Positions 27,942-38,235 of a stretch of 64,000 nucleotides of DNA are shown here, one piece after another (the first letter of the stretch is position 1; every line of letters starts with the position of its first letter). Under the pieces are notes generated by a model. That model searched no databases. It was not told where the DNA came from and was given only the letters and a program-made list of their open reading frames with translations. Source of the stretch: an uncultured Clostridia bacterium (GTDB lineage: Bacteria > Bacillota > Clostridia > TANB77 > CAG-508); NCBI GenBank assembly GCA_934155265.1, contig CAKPGU010000001.1, forward strand, positions 62,001 to 126,000, written 5' to 3'. The translations under genes and the position numbers were made by a program.

Positions 27942-27965
27942 TTTTAATTCCTTTCCATTTGCAAA

Positions 27966-28601
27966 TTATTTTTCTAACTCTGCATATACCACATATCTTT
28001 GAGTTGCATATCCTACATTATTAAATGGGTAACATGTGTATATCATTAAAATTTCTTTATCTTTTTGAATTGGTAATTTATCTGTTTCAGTTTCTTTAAT
28101 TAATTGCATATCATAAATTTTATATGTATATTCTCCATATGATGTTGTAACTTTTATTTCATTACCTTTTTGCAATTCTGAAAATCTTCTAAACATCTTT
28201 TTTGAGTTGTGCCCCATATATATAATTGAGCCACCTTCTCCTGGGAAATAACTACCACTTGAGTGCCCAACTCCTTTTTTTAAAATTTCTAATGTATCTC
28301 CATAATATACAGGTAAATTTACATCAATTTTGTCTATTTCTATTGTTGCATATTGTGTTCCATATTCTGGATAATTTTTTATTGTTGTTTTATCAGTACT
28401 TTCATCTGTACTTATTGTCGTTTGAACAGGCTCTGCTTTCTCATTTGTTGCTATTGAAACTTTATTTACTAATGTAAATATTTCATCTATTTTTCGCCCT
28501 AAAAATAGTTTTATGCATAAAAGCAATAGTCCTGAAATTAATAAAGCAACTATTATACTACTAATAGTTGCTTTTACCGATTGTACTAATCTATTTTTCA
28601 T
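27966..28601 (-). CDS. srtD: Class D sortase
   Basis: 211 aa. N-terminal membrane anchor, then the sortase beta-barrel. Catalytic His in YMGHNSKKMF, Cys in LMIYTCYPF, Arg in ATQRYVVYAE. Class D rather than A is suggested by the TCYP context and overall layout. It overlaps the upstream gene, which carries a sorting signal, by 11 bases, so the pair is a dedicated enzyme/substrate unit. Confidence 0.88.
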   Translation of the reverse strand: MKNRLVQSVKATISSIIVALLISGLLLLCIKLFLGRKIDEIFTLVNKVSIATNEKAEPVQTTISTDESTDKTTIKNYPEYGTQYATIEIDKIDVNLPVYYGDTLEILKKGVGHSSGSYFPGEGGSIIYMGHNSKKMFRRFSELQKGNEIKVTTSYGEYTYKIYDMQLIKETETDKLPIQKDKEILMIYTCYPFNNVGYATQRYVVYAELEK

Positions 28602-29115
28602 GTACAGTTCTCTTTGTTACAACAGTGATAGCAAGGGCAATTGTTGCTATTACAGAAGTAGTTAAAACAACATTAACGTTATTTCCTGTATATGCTAATT
28701 TTCCATTATTTTGTCCAACTGTTTCAATTAGTTTTCCTGTATTATCATAAATTTCTACAGTTCCTTTTTTGAATACTAATTTTACATCTATTATGTTTGC
28801 TGCTGATGTAGCAATTGTTTTTAATTGTTCTTTTTGAGATGATGTTAATTTGTTGTAGTCTGTTGTTCCTGCATTTTCCATTATTGCAATTGCTTCGTCT
28901 GCTTTTGCTACTAATGCATTTGCTTGCTCGTCTGTTACTGGATTTTCTGATAAGTATCTTTCTATTTTTACTTTTTCTGCTGTTGTCATTCCATATTTTT
29001 GTCCTTTTGCATATAACTCATCTGCTAATGTTTTTGTTGTTGCAGCATTTACTGCTGTTGCACATGCCATTATTATTATGGCTATTAGTATTGATATTAT
29101 AAAACTTTTTTTCAT
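28591..29115 (-). CDS. Sortase substrate with LAYTG sorting signal
   Basis: 174 aa. Signal peptide (MKKSFIISILIAIIIMACAT, cleaved near VNA-A). The middle is helical (TTAEKVKIERYLSENPVTDE), then a short beta segment (LVFKKGTVEIYDNTGKLIE). Next come the motif KLAYTGNN, a hydrophobic helix and a positively charged tail (TKRTVHEK), the standard LPxTG-like cell-wall sorting layout. The stop overlaps the sortase start by 11 bases. Ligand or function unknown. Confidence 0.82.
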   Translation of the reverse strand: MKKSFIISILIAIIIMACATAVNAATTKTLADELYAKGQKYGMTTAEKVKIERYLSENPVTDEQANALVAKADEAIAIMENAGTTDYNKLTSSQKEQLKTIATSAANIIDVKLVFKKGTVEIYDNTGKLIETVGQNNGKLAYTGNNVNVVLTTSVIATIALAITVVTKRTVHEK

Positions 29116-29229
29116 TTTATTTTCTTCCTTTCTTTTGTTTTTTTTGTTTACCTTTTGATTATAACATTTAGTCTTTTTTTGTGCAAGGGGTTTGGAGAAA
29201 AAAATTTGTTTTTTAAAGATTTTATTCCT

Positions 29230-30774
29230 CTATTTTATTGTACTTTTTCTTTGTTTAGTTTGTAATATCATTTTAAATAGTTCTTTAAAATATTTGAATT
29301 CATCCGTTTTTCTATATAAAATGCAAATACATCCTATAGACATAACAACTGAAATAACACCATTTATCATAACTTTAAAAAACGAATTTTGTACGACTAT
29401 TTTATTACATATAGCACTTGTAATTATTGACATCAGTGCAGTTAACATAAAGTATGTGATATATCTTTCTATATAATGTCTTGGTTTAAGTTTAAATCCA
29501 TATTTAAACAAAATATGTACTTCTACCCACACACTAACACCAATAGAACTAATCAATGTTCCCAATAAAACTCCCATTGTTCCTATTTTTTTTGCCAAAA
29601 CTATAGAAAAAAACAAATTTACTATTGCTTCAATAATAGCTTTATATCTATCTTTATAAAATAACCCCATTGCCTCTCTGTATGTAAGCACAGGATTTCT
29701 CATTCCTGTAATATAATATATCAAAATAAACATTAAGTTTATATTAGTTGAAAAGATATACTCTTTGCCAATCCATAAAGTGATAAATGGTACCAATACA
29801 TTTACTAAGCCAATACTTGTAACATTATATATAACAAATGAAGCAAAATTTAAATTATAGAATACTTGTACTTTTTTTTCATTGCTTTCATTATCTGCAC
29901 ATAAATTGCCTATTCCTGCTGATGTAGCATTAAAAATTTGCCCAGTTATTGAAATTAAAGCTTGCTTAATTATAAGGTAATTTGAATATATCCCAACACT
30001 TGACAGCCCAACATACTTTGATAATATTATGTTGTCAGTTGAATTTACTAGTATCCCACCAATTTTATGCATTAACATTGCTTTTGTATTTTTAAACAAG
30101 TCTTTTTTTTCATTATCACCTAATTTTTTTACATTTTTATCTAATAAATACGGATATAGTTTATCTGCTTTTTTTGATATAAGATAATTTTCTAAAAATG
30201 TGAAAAATATTTGAATTATCATATATATAATATAATCTCTAAATATCAATAGTGCAATTGTCTGTATTATATTTAAGGAAATATAGCACAAATATCTGTA
30301 AAATGTTGCAATATATCTATTTTGATCCGCTATTACTAATGTTTTTTTGTACGAACATACATATGATATTGAAGTATTTATAACATATAACAAATAAATT
30401 ACATAAATATCAGAAATATCCGGCATATCGGCAATTAGATATTTTAGAAATGGAGTTAATATACTTCCAATTACAAATATTATTATTGTTACATACCTAT
30501 AAATTATTTTATACAAATACATCAATGATTTTATCTTTTCTTTGTCATCATTTACTAATGGATTATATAAACTAAATGTAATAGCAGTTCCAAATCCAAG
30601 TTCTGCAAAGGATAATACTGTTAATATATTGGTAAATAAACCGTTTAATCCTAAATAATCAGTTGATAACACTTTAAGGAAAAAAATTCTTGATATAAAA
30701 ACTGTTAAAGTTCCTAAAAATTGCCCTATTAATGCATAGCCTATATTCTTTATTGTTGATGTTGTTCTTGTCAC
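29230..30774 (-). CDS. wzx: Wzx-type polysaccharide flippase
   Basis: 514 aa, about 12-14 membrane helices. The N-terminus IKNIGYALIGQFLGTLTVFI and the GLNGLFTNILTVLSFAELG segment are typical of the MATE/polysaccharide-transporter family. Moves lipid-linked repeat units across the membrane in the Wzx/Wzy pathway. Starts 11 bases after the GT4 gene and ends before the sortase cassette. Confidence 0.9.
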   Translation of the reverse strand: MTRTTSTIKNIGYALIGQFLGTLTVFISRIFFLKVLSTDYLGLNGLFTNILTVLSFAELGFGTAITFSLYNPLVNDDKEKIKSLMYLYKIIYRYVTIIIFVIGSILTPFLKYLIADMPDISDIYVIYLLYVINTSISYVCSYKKTLVIADQNRYIATFYRYLCYISLNIIQTIALLIFRDYIIYMIIQIFFTFLENYLISKKADKLYPYLLDKNVKKLGDNEKKDLFKNTKAMLMHKIGGILVNSTDNIILSKYVGLSSVGIYSNYLIIKQALISITGQIFNATSAGIGNLCADNESNEKKVQVFYNLNFASFVIYNVTSIGLVNVLVPFITLWIGKEYIFSTNINLMFILIYYITGMRNPVLTYREAMGLFYKDRYKAIIEAIVNLFFSIVLAKKIGTMGVLLGTLISSIGVSVWVEVHILFKYGFKLKPRHYIERYITYFMLTALMSIITSAICNKIVVQNSFFKVMINGVISVVMSIGCICILYRKTDEFKYFKELFKMILQTKQRKSTIK

Positions 30775-30785
30775 ATTTTTCCTCC

Positions 30786-31895
30786 TTATCTATTTGCCAC
30801 TTCTAATAATATTTTTTCAAATTTGCATACTTCTTCTTCAATATTATATCCTGATTTACTTACTTCCTCTTCCAAGTTTTCTCTCTTGAACATTTTATAT
30901 TTTAATATGTTCTTACACCATTCATCTATGTTTTTCTCTTCAATATCTATAAATTTAACATTTTGCGTTATTTCTACTTCTCTAGTTATTTTAGAAGATA
31001 ATATATTGGGTAACCCCGCTGCTTGGGCTTCTATCGAAACTAATGGAAGTCCCTCATATAAACTTGGCAATATAAAAACATCCATAGCTTGTAATATGCT
31101 TGTAATATCATTTCTTATTCCTAGAAAAACAATTTTATCATTTAATCCATATTTTCCAATCATTTTTCTAGTTTCTTCTTCTAATTCACCATATCCAATA
31201 AAAAATATTTTCACATTTTTTTCGTGTCTAACAATTTCTTTTGATATTTCAACTATATATTTATGATTTTTTTGTTCATTAAATCTTCCAATATGTACTA
31301 TACAGTATTCGTCTTTTATATTTAACTTTTTTCTATATTTTTCTCTTATTTCCTTATTATATTTGTATAGTTTAATATCAACCGCATTATGTATTATGTA
31401 ATAATGCCTTTTATTAAATAAATATTTACCAGCATAATCTGAACAAGCAAAATATATGTTTGATGACATTACCGCTAGTTTCTTAGATACTTCATATAAT
31501 ATGTTTTTTATTCCCCACAAGCTTTTATTGGGAGTATTATGACTATGTAATATTCTATGTTTCACTCCCATTTTTTTTGCTTCTATAAAGTAAAAAAAAG
31601 CTGTGTATAAAATATTAGAATATATTATATCATATTTTTCTTCTTCCAAAATCTTTTTAAAATTTTTCTTTTCATTAATAAATGTATTTAGTTTTATCCT
31701 TTTTCCAATAAATATTCTATCATTATTTTTATTTATACAGTTCTTATATTCATCCAATATATTATCATCTGTTATATAAAAGTCAAATTCAAAATAATCA
31801 TGATTTATTCTACTATAATAATTCATAATGTATGTTGAGATTCCATTACATTTATCTAATGAATTTAAAAGACATAAAATCTTAATTTTTTTCAT
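30786..31895 (-). CDS. GT4-family glycosyltransferase
   Basis: 369 aa, GT-B fold. Donor-binding half includes IVHIGRFNEQKNHKYIVEI and the family signature DVFILPSLYEGLPLVSIEAQ (E-x7-E). Builds the polysaccharide repeat unit; sugar and linkage cannot be predicted. Overlaps the DUF1919 gene by 14 bases. Confidence 0.9.
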   Translation of the reverse strand: MKKIKILCLLNSLDKCNGISTYIMNYYSRINHDYFEFDFYITDDNILDEYKNCINKNNDRIFIGKRIKLNTFINEKKNFKKILEEEKYDIIYSNILYTAFFYFIEAKKMGVKHRILHSHNTPNKSLWGIKNILYEVSKKLAVMSSNIYFACSDYAGKYLFNKRHYYIIHNAVDIKLYKYNKEIREKYRKKLNIKDEYCIVHIGRFNEQKNHKYIVEISKEIVRHEKNVKIFFIGYGELEEETRKMIGKYGLNDKIVFLGIRNDITSILQAMDVFILPSLYEGLPLVSIEAQAAGLPNILSSKITREVEITQNVKFIDIEEKNIDEWCKNILKYKMFKRENLEEEVSKSGYNIEEEVCKFEKILLEVANR

Positions 31896-32545
31896 ACCTA
31901 TCCCCTATTTCATTGATATATTCATACATATTAAATTGAGTTTTATAATCATTTTCTCTTGTATCACTAAGCACATATTCATAATTTTCGAACTGCTTTA
32001 ACTGTACTGTATTAAATTCAGGATATCTTTTTGCAGTAAAACATATCTTGTTATTTGCCGGAAACTCATTAAAAGCTTTTAGATGCTTATATTCGCAAAG
32101 ATTCTGATCGTTAAACTTAAAAATTATAAATTTTCTATTTATTCTTTTTTTTCTTCTGTTCCATTTTTCTGTTGCCTGTTCAATATTGTCATAATGTAGA
32201 AAAAATACTTCTAAATCATCTATCTTTCCTATAATACCATTGTATTGTATCTTCAATAAATGTTGTTTGTACTTTGATTCTTCTATTTTTATTTCATTTA
32301 TTTCATCTATGTTCATATAATAATCAAAATTATAAATAAATTTAATATATTCTTCTGCCATAAAAAACAAACCACATGTTGGGCTCAAATATTTCATTGC
32401 ATTATTTCTATAAAATATCCCGTCCAAAACAATTATTAGATATTATTGTAAAATTATAATATTTTAAATTTTTTCTTTTTAATTTTCCTGTCACTTTAAA
32501 ATATATGCTTTTTATTTTTTCCTTAAATTCTTTATTATCTTTCAT
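31882..32545 (-). CDS. DUF1919 exopolysaccharide protein, read through a +1 shift at CGG
   Basis: The downstream frame alone (from 32427) lacks the conserved start of the family. The true start is the ATG at 32545 (site AGGAG), reading MKDNKEFKEKIKSIYFKVTG... then TIISNNCFG. There the next codon is CGG (plus 32420-32422), and frame 0 hits a stop three codons later. Skipping one C gives NNCFGGIFYRNNAMKYLSP, the exact DUF1919 signature, and a 220-aa product. The 5' end overlaps the upstream GT2 gene by 11 bases. Members occur in exopolysaccharide loci; activity unknown. Confidence 0.85.
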
Positions 32546-33506
32546 TAATTTTTCTCCTATATTTTTTTACTCCTATACTGGCTTTTGGAACATATATTTT
32601 TATCATAATTTTAATTTTTAATAAAAATCCAATAGAATTATTTTTGAAAATTTCTTTCTTTAATGCTTTAATCTTTTTCAAAGTTTCACTTTCTTTACTT
32701 TTTTTCTTTGCCAAATAACATCTTTCTCTATAATCTAGTAATATATACAAATAATAAAATTTCCAATTATTAATTTGTTTCTCAGTCCTTAAAATATCTA
32801 AATTTTCAACATATTTTTCTAATTCAAATATATTACTCCAATTTTCAATATTTAAAGTATTATACGAACTGTTTGAATGTTGAACATAATTGTATATTGG
32901 AGTAAAATCATACCAGCCCCCATCTTTACTGTTCTTTACATAATTTAAATTAAATAATAGATCTTCACATATATTTTGATTTACTAAAAATGTTAAATTA
33001 TTTTCTTTTATTATTTTAGTTTTGTACAACTTATTCCAGCAAAATGCACAAAATTCATTTCTTAAAAAAATTCTTTCTATAATACTTTCCTTGTCCAAAT
33101 ACACTCTTTGATTTGTTTCTTTTTTTTCTTTTATTAAACTATTATTTACAATATAAAAATTTCCGATAGATATATCACCTTTATCCTGAACTCCACACAA
33201 TAATTTTTCAATAAAATTTTGTTCAACAAAATCATCAGAATCAATAAAGCTTATAAAGTCACCAGTTGCTATATCAATGCCTTTATTTCTAGCATAAGAT
33301 ACTCCCTTTCTTTTTTCTTTTTCTATTTTTATTCTGTTATCAATTTTAGCGTATTTTTCTACAATTTTAATTGAGCTATCATTTGAATTATTATCAATAC
33401 ATATTATTTCAATCTCTTTATAGCTTTGATTTATAATACTTTTTAAGCATTTTTCAATATAATTTTCTGCATTATATATTGGTATTATAATACTTACTTT
33501 ATTCAT
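32535..33506 (-). CDS. GT2-family glycosyltransferase
   Basis: 323 aa, GT-A fold. N-terminus MNKVSIIIPIYNAENYIEKC, and the metal-binding DxD as DFISFIDSDDFVE. An upstream in-frame start at 33620 would overlap the previous gene by 120 bases; the ATG at 33506, with GGAG before it and an 8-base overlap, is the better start. Transfers a sugar in repeat-unit assembly. Confidence 0.9.
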   Translation of the reverse strand: MNKVSIIIPIYNAENYIEKCLKSIINQSYKEIEIICIDNNSNDSSIKIVEKYAKIDNRIKIEKEKRKGVSYARNKGIDIATGDFISFIDSDDFVEQNFIEKLLCGVQDKGDISIGNFYIVNNSLIKEKKETNQRVYLDKESIIERIFLRNEFCAFCWNKLYKTKIIKENNLTFLVNQNICEDLLFNLNYVKNSKDGGWYDFTPIYNYVQHSNSSYNTLNIENWSNIFELEKYVENLDILRTEKQINNWKFYYLYILLDYRERCYLAKKKSKESETLKKIKALKKEIFKNNSIGFLLKIKIMIKIYVPKASIGVKKYRRKINER

Positions 33507-34707
33507 TTTCATTCTCCATACCTTTATAATACTCCAAAAGATTTTGTATGTAGTTTTTATTATATTTTTCATGAAAAAAAATATAAGCATTTTCTCCGAT
33601 TTTTCTACATATTTCATCATTCTGTAACTTTTTTAAGTCCTCTACCAACTCTTCATGTTTTTCATATAAATATCCATTATTATTTACAATGTATTCTTTT
33701 GCAGCACATTTCTCATTTATTATGCAAGGAATTCCATATGACATAGCTTCAAGAGGTGTAAGTGGAGCCCCTTCATACCACAAACTTGGAAATACCAATC
33801 CTCTTGAATGTTTCATATATTTTTTTACATCATCTTTATTTTTCCATCCTGTAAACTCAATATTACTATACCTTTCTTCTAATTTTGTTCTCTCACTACC
33901 TTCGCCAACTACAATTCCTCTAACACCAGCTTCAGTTATGGCTTTACAAAATTCTTCTACTCCTTTTTCCTTCGTAACTCTCCCTACATATAAATAATAT
34001 TTATTTTTTGATGAATCTGATTTAATATCCTCACCTTCATAATCAATTGGATTATTTATTTTTTTTATTGTTATTTGTGGGTTTAATGTTTTTTTCAAAA
34101 TTTCTATATTTAAATTAGAAATTCCAATAACATATTTTATTTTTTGTGGAACCTTAACAATTTTATTTTGTATAAATTGTCTTATTACTCTATAAAGTTT
34201 AAAAGCATAGTTTCTCGAATCACAATTACATTTAATACATTTCCAACTTAACGGCTTTAACTTACATATATTATTTGAATTATAATTGAAATAGCCTCCA
34301 TTGGGACATGCAGTAAAATAGTCATGCAAAGTTAGAACTACCCTAAAATCCAATTTAAATGCAATATCAAAAATACTGCTTGATAAGGCTTTTGTCCAGC
34401 CATGTACATGTATTATTGTTTCACTTTTGTCTAATTTCATTAATAAATCTTTTAAAGTTTTTTTGGCTTTTAAATTATAAATACCATTTACTATTCCTTT
34501 TAATTTATTTTTTTCTTTTAAAGCCTCTTTTTGATTTGTTGTTACATATGTTATTCCATCTATTTCACTTTCTTTATTGTTAACAGCTGAAAAGAAATAG
34601 ACATTTAATTTTTCATTTTGGAGTAATTTTGCTGTATCTATTGCAACTTTACTTGCTCCACCTTGTATATAATTAAAATCATTAACAATAATAATGTTTT
34701 TTAACAT
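33499..34707 (-). CDS. GT4-family glycosyltransferase with Cys cluster
   Basis: 402 aa, GT-B fold. N-terminal half begins NIIIVNDFNYIQGGASKVAI. A CPNGGYFNY...CKLKP...CIKCNC segment (around 130-160) is the cysteine-containing insert seen in some capsule GT4 enzymes. The C-terminal half has YLYVGRVTKEKGVEEF and GLVFPSLWYEGAPLTPLEA. Overlaps wzy by 7 bases. Confidence 0.9.
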   Translation of the reverse strand: MLKNIIIVNDFNYIQGGASKVAIDTAKLLQNEKLNVYFFSAVNNKESEIDGITYVTTNQKEALKEKNKLKGIVNGIYNLKAKKTLKDLLMKLDKSETIIHVHGWTKALSSSIFDIAFKLDFRVVLTLHDYFTACPNGGYFNYNSNNICKLKPLSWKCIKCNCDSRNYAFKLYRVIRQFIQNKIVKVPQKIKYVIGISNLNIEILKKTLNPQITIKKINNPIDYEGEDIKSDSSKNKYYLYVGRVTKEKGVEEFCKAITEAGVRGIVVGEGSERTKLEERYSNIEFTGWKNKDDVKKYMKHSRGLVFPSLWYEGAPLTPLEAMSYGIPCIINEKCAAKEYIVNNNGYLYEKHEELVEDLKKLQNDEICRKIGENAYIFFHEKYNKNYIQNLLEYYKGMENENE

Positions 34708-36006
34708 TTTTCCTCTTCCTCTTTTATATCTTCATATGAGTATGTTGCTCCTAACATGAACCAAAATATCATCATTACTTTTGATGCTTCAAATAAGTCT
34801 ATCAATGTAGCTCCGACAATAAGTGTTATAAAACTATATTTCATAATTTTGTTTACCATTCTTCTTCCTTTTAGAGACCTATATATTTGATATAACAATA
34901 TACACCATAATGTTATTCCTAAAATTCCTGATTCACTTAATATTCTTATATAATTTCCATCTGCTGCACTTCCAGAAATTGAAACACCTAATCCTAAAAA
35001 TGGATACTTTATTAAACCATCTATCATTTGCATCCAATGACTTACTCTTAAATACAAGCTTGCATCCATTCCTAAATTTTCTATTTGATTAAGTGTATAT
35101 GTTGAATCTCCATACCAATTATCAAATAAAATATATTTCTCAAAATTTTTATTTTTCCATGTTATTTCAAATATATTTTTTACACTTGCAACATTTATTT
35201 GTTCAAATCTTGACAAATCAATATTGTTAAATGGATTTAACAATATTATTATTCCTCCAAATAAAAGTACAGTTAAAATGCTTATTACAATTTTTTGAAT
35301 ATTTTCTCTATGTGTTTTAAAAAATATAATTCCTATAATACAAATTGCTATTATTAAAGATGTTCTTGATTCTGTTTTATATATACAGAATAACATTATT
35401 GTACTTATAATAAAATACTTTAATTTTTTTCTATTTGTTTCAAAAAAAAGCTCTAAATATATTGGTAATATTAATAATAAAAATGCTGAAAACTCATATG
35501 CACCATTGAATGTTGAACTAATTCTTCCTTGAGTTAATCCATCTTTAGCAATTCCACTATTAAATGATCCCATTAATCCGAATAATTTGTAGTATAGAAA
35601 GGCCAAAATGGATATATATTATATAATTAATTTTAGGCAATATTTTATATAAATCCTTTATTTTTTTCATATAATTATATCCAATATAAATCATACAAAA
35701 ATATTCTATTTTTCTTATTAAATACAATCCACCAACCAGAGGATTTATCCAGCCTTTTATTGTTCCAAAAAAAGTTGAGCAAATACATATCATTATATAT
35801 ACACTAAAAATTTTTTTTATCTTATTTAATTTTTTACAATTTATTTTCTTCCCATTTTTAAACCTTGACATTATTTCAAGCACAATATATATAAGTATTA
35901 ATATATCTTCTATTCTAATTCCAGTAGAACTTCCTCCTACCTTAATAAGATTTATTTTTGGTAATATTGTAATACACAATAGTAAAATATTCGTATAAAT
36001 TATCAT
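34701..36006 (-). CDS. wzy: Wzy-type polysaccharide polymerase, read through a +1 shift at CGG
   Basis: Multi-pass membrane protein of about 10 helices with an O-antigen ligase/polymerase layout. The N-terminal frame (36006 to 35560) runs ...IYIHFGLSILQII then CGG and soon stops. The C-terminal frame runs on to 34701. Skipping the C of that CGG (plus 35577-35579) joins them as LQII-GLMGSFNSGIAKD and on to QGRISSTFNGAYEFSAF, which matches the polymerase pattern near the periplasmic loop. Product 434 aa, a normal Wzy length. Polymerises flipped repeat units. Confidence 0.85.
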
Positions 36007-36851
36007 TTAATTATCTTCCCCATTTTCATTCCAATAAATCTAGCAGTCATATTTGGAATATATTTTTTCAATACTTCCCAATTTTTATCTTGCATAGCTC
36101 TTCTAAAAATATATATAGCCATACTTCCGCCTGCTTTGTTTACTTTATACTTATTTAAATAATTATTTTCTTTTAAAAATTTTCCTGTATCTTTATATCT
36201 ATTATAATACTGTTTTAAAGTAAACTGATGTGAATGTACAACTTCAGAATCCGCACAATATTTTATTTTATACCCCATAGTAATTAATTTATATGCTATG
36301 TACATATCTTCATTTATTACTAAATCTTTATTATCATATCCATTTATTTTCACAAATACATCTCTTCTTATTGCTGATGATGCATCAGAAAAAAAGAATG
36401 TTTTCAAGCCTAATTCGTTGATGTCTTCATTTGAAACAATCCTTGATTCTTTTGGATAATTATTTTCCCTTGTATATTTCTCAATAGTATTATCATAACA
36501 TAGTTGCCTACTATAACATGCTTCAACCTTACCATTTTCTATATCTTTTATTAAATTACAAAGCCAATCATTTCTTTCAATTTTAATGTCCTGTGTAATA
36601 AATACTACAATATCTGCTTTACTTTGAAATGCAGTTTTTTCTCTTGTTAAACTGTGTGAAAATTCTTCCTTTTTTATTTTTTCATATTTGATATTTAAAC
36701 TTTCTAATTTATTTTCTGTATTATCATTGCTTTCTGTTAGAACATATTTAATTTCATTAATTTTCACATCTTTTTGTAACAATAATGATTTATGTAATCT
36801 TTCTATATCATTTTCTGCTTTATATAATGGACAAATTATATCAACTGTCAT
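36003..36851 (-). CDS. GT2-family glycosyltransferase (rhamnosyltransferase-like)
   Basis: 282 aa. MTVDIICPLYKAENDIERLH, then ADIVVFITQDIKI at the nucleotide/metal site, and the INEDMYIAYKLI segment of processive-type GT2 enzymes. The pattern resembles rhamnosyltransferases, but the substrate is uncertain. Overlaps wzy by 4 bases. Confidence 0.88.
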   Translation of the reverse strand: MTVDIICPLYKAENDIERLHKSLLLQKDVKINEIKYVLTESNDNTENKLESLNIKYEKIKKEEFSHSLTREKTAFQSKADIVVFITQDIKIERNDWLCNLIKDIENGKVEACYSRQLCYDNTIEKYTRENNYPKESRIVSNEDINELGLKTFFFSDASSAIRRDVFVKINGYDNKDLVINEDMYIAYKLITMGYKIKYCADSEVVHSHQFTLKQYYNRYKDTGKFLKENNYLNKYKVNKAGGSMAIYIFRRAMQDKNWEVLKKYIPNMTARFIGMKMGKIIK

Positions 36852-36852
36852 A

Positions 36853-37587
36853 TTAGACTGCTCCCTTTCTTCTAACTACTGCTTCAATTGTTTTAAAAAA
36901 AACCATAACATCCATTTTTAAAGATAAATTATCTATGTAATACAATTCCATTTGCATACGTTGTTCATAACTTGTACAGCTTCTACCATTAGCTGCCCAA
37001 TATCCTGTAAGTCCAGGAGTAACACTTAAAAATTTTTTTATGTTAGTACCATATTTTTTTAATTCATTTGCTACAACTGGTCTTGGACCAATAATAGCTA
37101 AATCACCTTTTATAATATTAATAAGTTGTGGTAATTCATCTAAACTTGTCTTCCTTAAGAATTTTCCAACTTTAGTAATTCTAGGATCATCTGACAATTT
37201 ATAATTTTCCTCATATTCTTTCATTTGCTCTGGAGTAAATTTTTGTATTAAATCTTCTGCGTTCTCAACCATAGATCTAAATTTATATATTTTGATAATT
37301 TTTCCATCTTTACCAATTCTGGTATGTTTAAAAAGTATTGGGCCTTTTGATTCTAACTTTATTGCTAAAGATATTATTGCAAAGGCAGGAAATAATCCTA
37401 TCAATAAAATAAAAGATAAAATTATATCTGTTATTCTTTTAAAAAATTTATATGGTATATATACTTTTTTTAGTTTTTTGTATCCTTCTATTGGTAACTT
37501 AAGAGCTGATACATTTCCCGCAACCTTTTCACTTGACATATCAACATTCACTTTTGTTTCCCCTCCTAAATTCAGTTTATAAATCAA
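36853..37587 (-). CDS. Initiating polyprenyl-phosphate sugar phosphotransferase
   Basis: 244 aa. Transfers the first sugar-1-phosphate to undecaprenyl phosphate. One membrane or re-entrant helix (about 50-72), then the catalytic domain: FKHTRIGKDGKIIKIYKFRS, TSLDELPQLINIIKGD, AIIGPRPVV. It lacks the long multi-helix N-terminus of WbaP and is closer to short monotopic enzymes. First committed step of the locus. Confidence 0.92.
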   Translation of the reverse strand: MIYKLNLGGETKVNVDMSSEKVAGNVSALKLPIEGYKKLKKVYIPYKFFKRITDIILSFILLIGLFPAFAIISLAIKLESKGPILFKHTRIGKDGKIIKIYKFRSMVENAEDLIQKFTPEQMKEYEENYKLSDDPRITKVGKFLRKTSLDELPQLINIIKGDLAIIGPRPVVANELKKYGTNIKKFLSVTPGLTGYWAANGRSCTSYEQRMQMELYYIDNLSLKMDVMVFFKTIEAVVRRKGAV

Positions 37588-38069
37588 ACTGCTTTATCCT
37601 TGCGTCTTTCTATATTTTTCCTAATCACCACATATATAGCAATTCCTGTAATAACACCCAATGTATCTATACTCACGTCAAAAACTCTTGCGCTTCTTCC
37701 AGGCATAAAAAATTGGTGCATTTCATCGGTAATAGCATAGCCTGCCCCAAAAGCTATACTATAAAGTACTTTTTCTTTTGTTTTCAAGTTTGTTGTATAT
37801 GCATAATTCATTATTAAAAATCCACCTACAGTGTAAATAGTATAATGAGCCAATTTTCTTACAACCTTTTCTGCTTTTTCAATTACCGACTCATTTTCTT
37901 CTATTGTTTTGTCTGATATTGCTTGTACTACCACTACTGTAACTTTTCTACTTGTATTACTTGATTTCGTTCCTCCTTGGTTGGAGAATCCAAATACAAT
38001 TCCCATCCATACTATAATTAATATTATTTTTATTATTTTAATTTGTGTTTTTTTGTCGAATTTTTTCAT
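37584..38069 (-). CDS. VanZ-like membrane protein
   Basis: 161 aa, four predicted membrane helices. VanZ-like motifs are visible: GFSNQGGTKSSN, KLAHYTIYTVGGFL, GAGYAITDEMHQFFMPGR. Members often sit next to polysaccharide genes; the molecular role is unclear. First gene of the capsule operon, overlapping the sugar transferase by 4 bases. Confidence 0.85.
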   Translation of the reverse strand: MKKFDKKTQIKIIKIILIIVWMGIVFGFSNQGGTKSSNTSRKVTVVVVQAISDKTIEENESVIEKAEKVVRKLAHYTIYTVGGFLIMNYAYTTNLKTKEKVLYSIAFGAGYAITDEMHQFFMPGRSARVFDVSIDTLGVITGIAIYVVIRKNIERRKDKAV

Positions 38070-38174
38070 ATCAAATTAACTATATCATTACAATAAAAAA
38101 ATTACAATACTTTATACAAAAAAGTTTTTTAAATTTGCAATGTAATTTTTGCCATACCAAAATCTTCTTTATAA

Positions 38175-38218
38175 ATAAAATAGCAAGAATGCTATAATAA
38201 ACATTCCTGCTATTTTTT
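38175..38218 (-). terminator. Intrinsic terminator after hpf
   Basis: Arms AAAATAGCAGGAATG and CATTCTTGCTATTTT with a 10-base loop and flanking T/A-runs, 18 bases after the hpf stop. Confidence 0.85.
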
Positions 38219-38235
38219 AATCTATTCTATTATAA

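Noticed and set aside
32535..33620. Longer start for the GT2 gene at 33620
   Set aside because: It would overlap the preceding gene by about 120 bases and adds sequence without family features.
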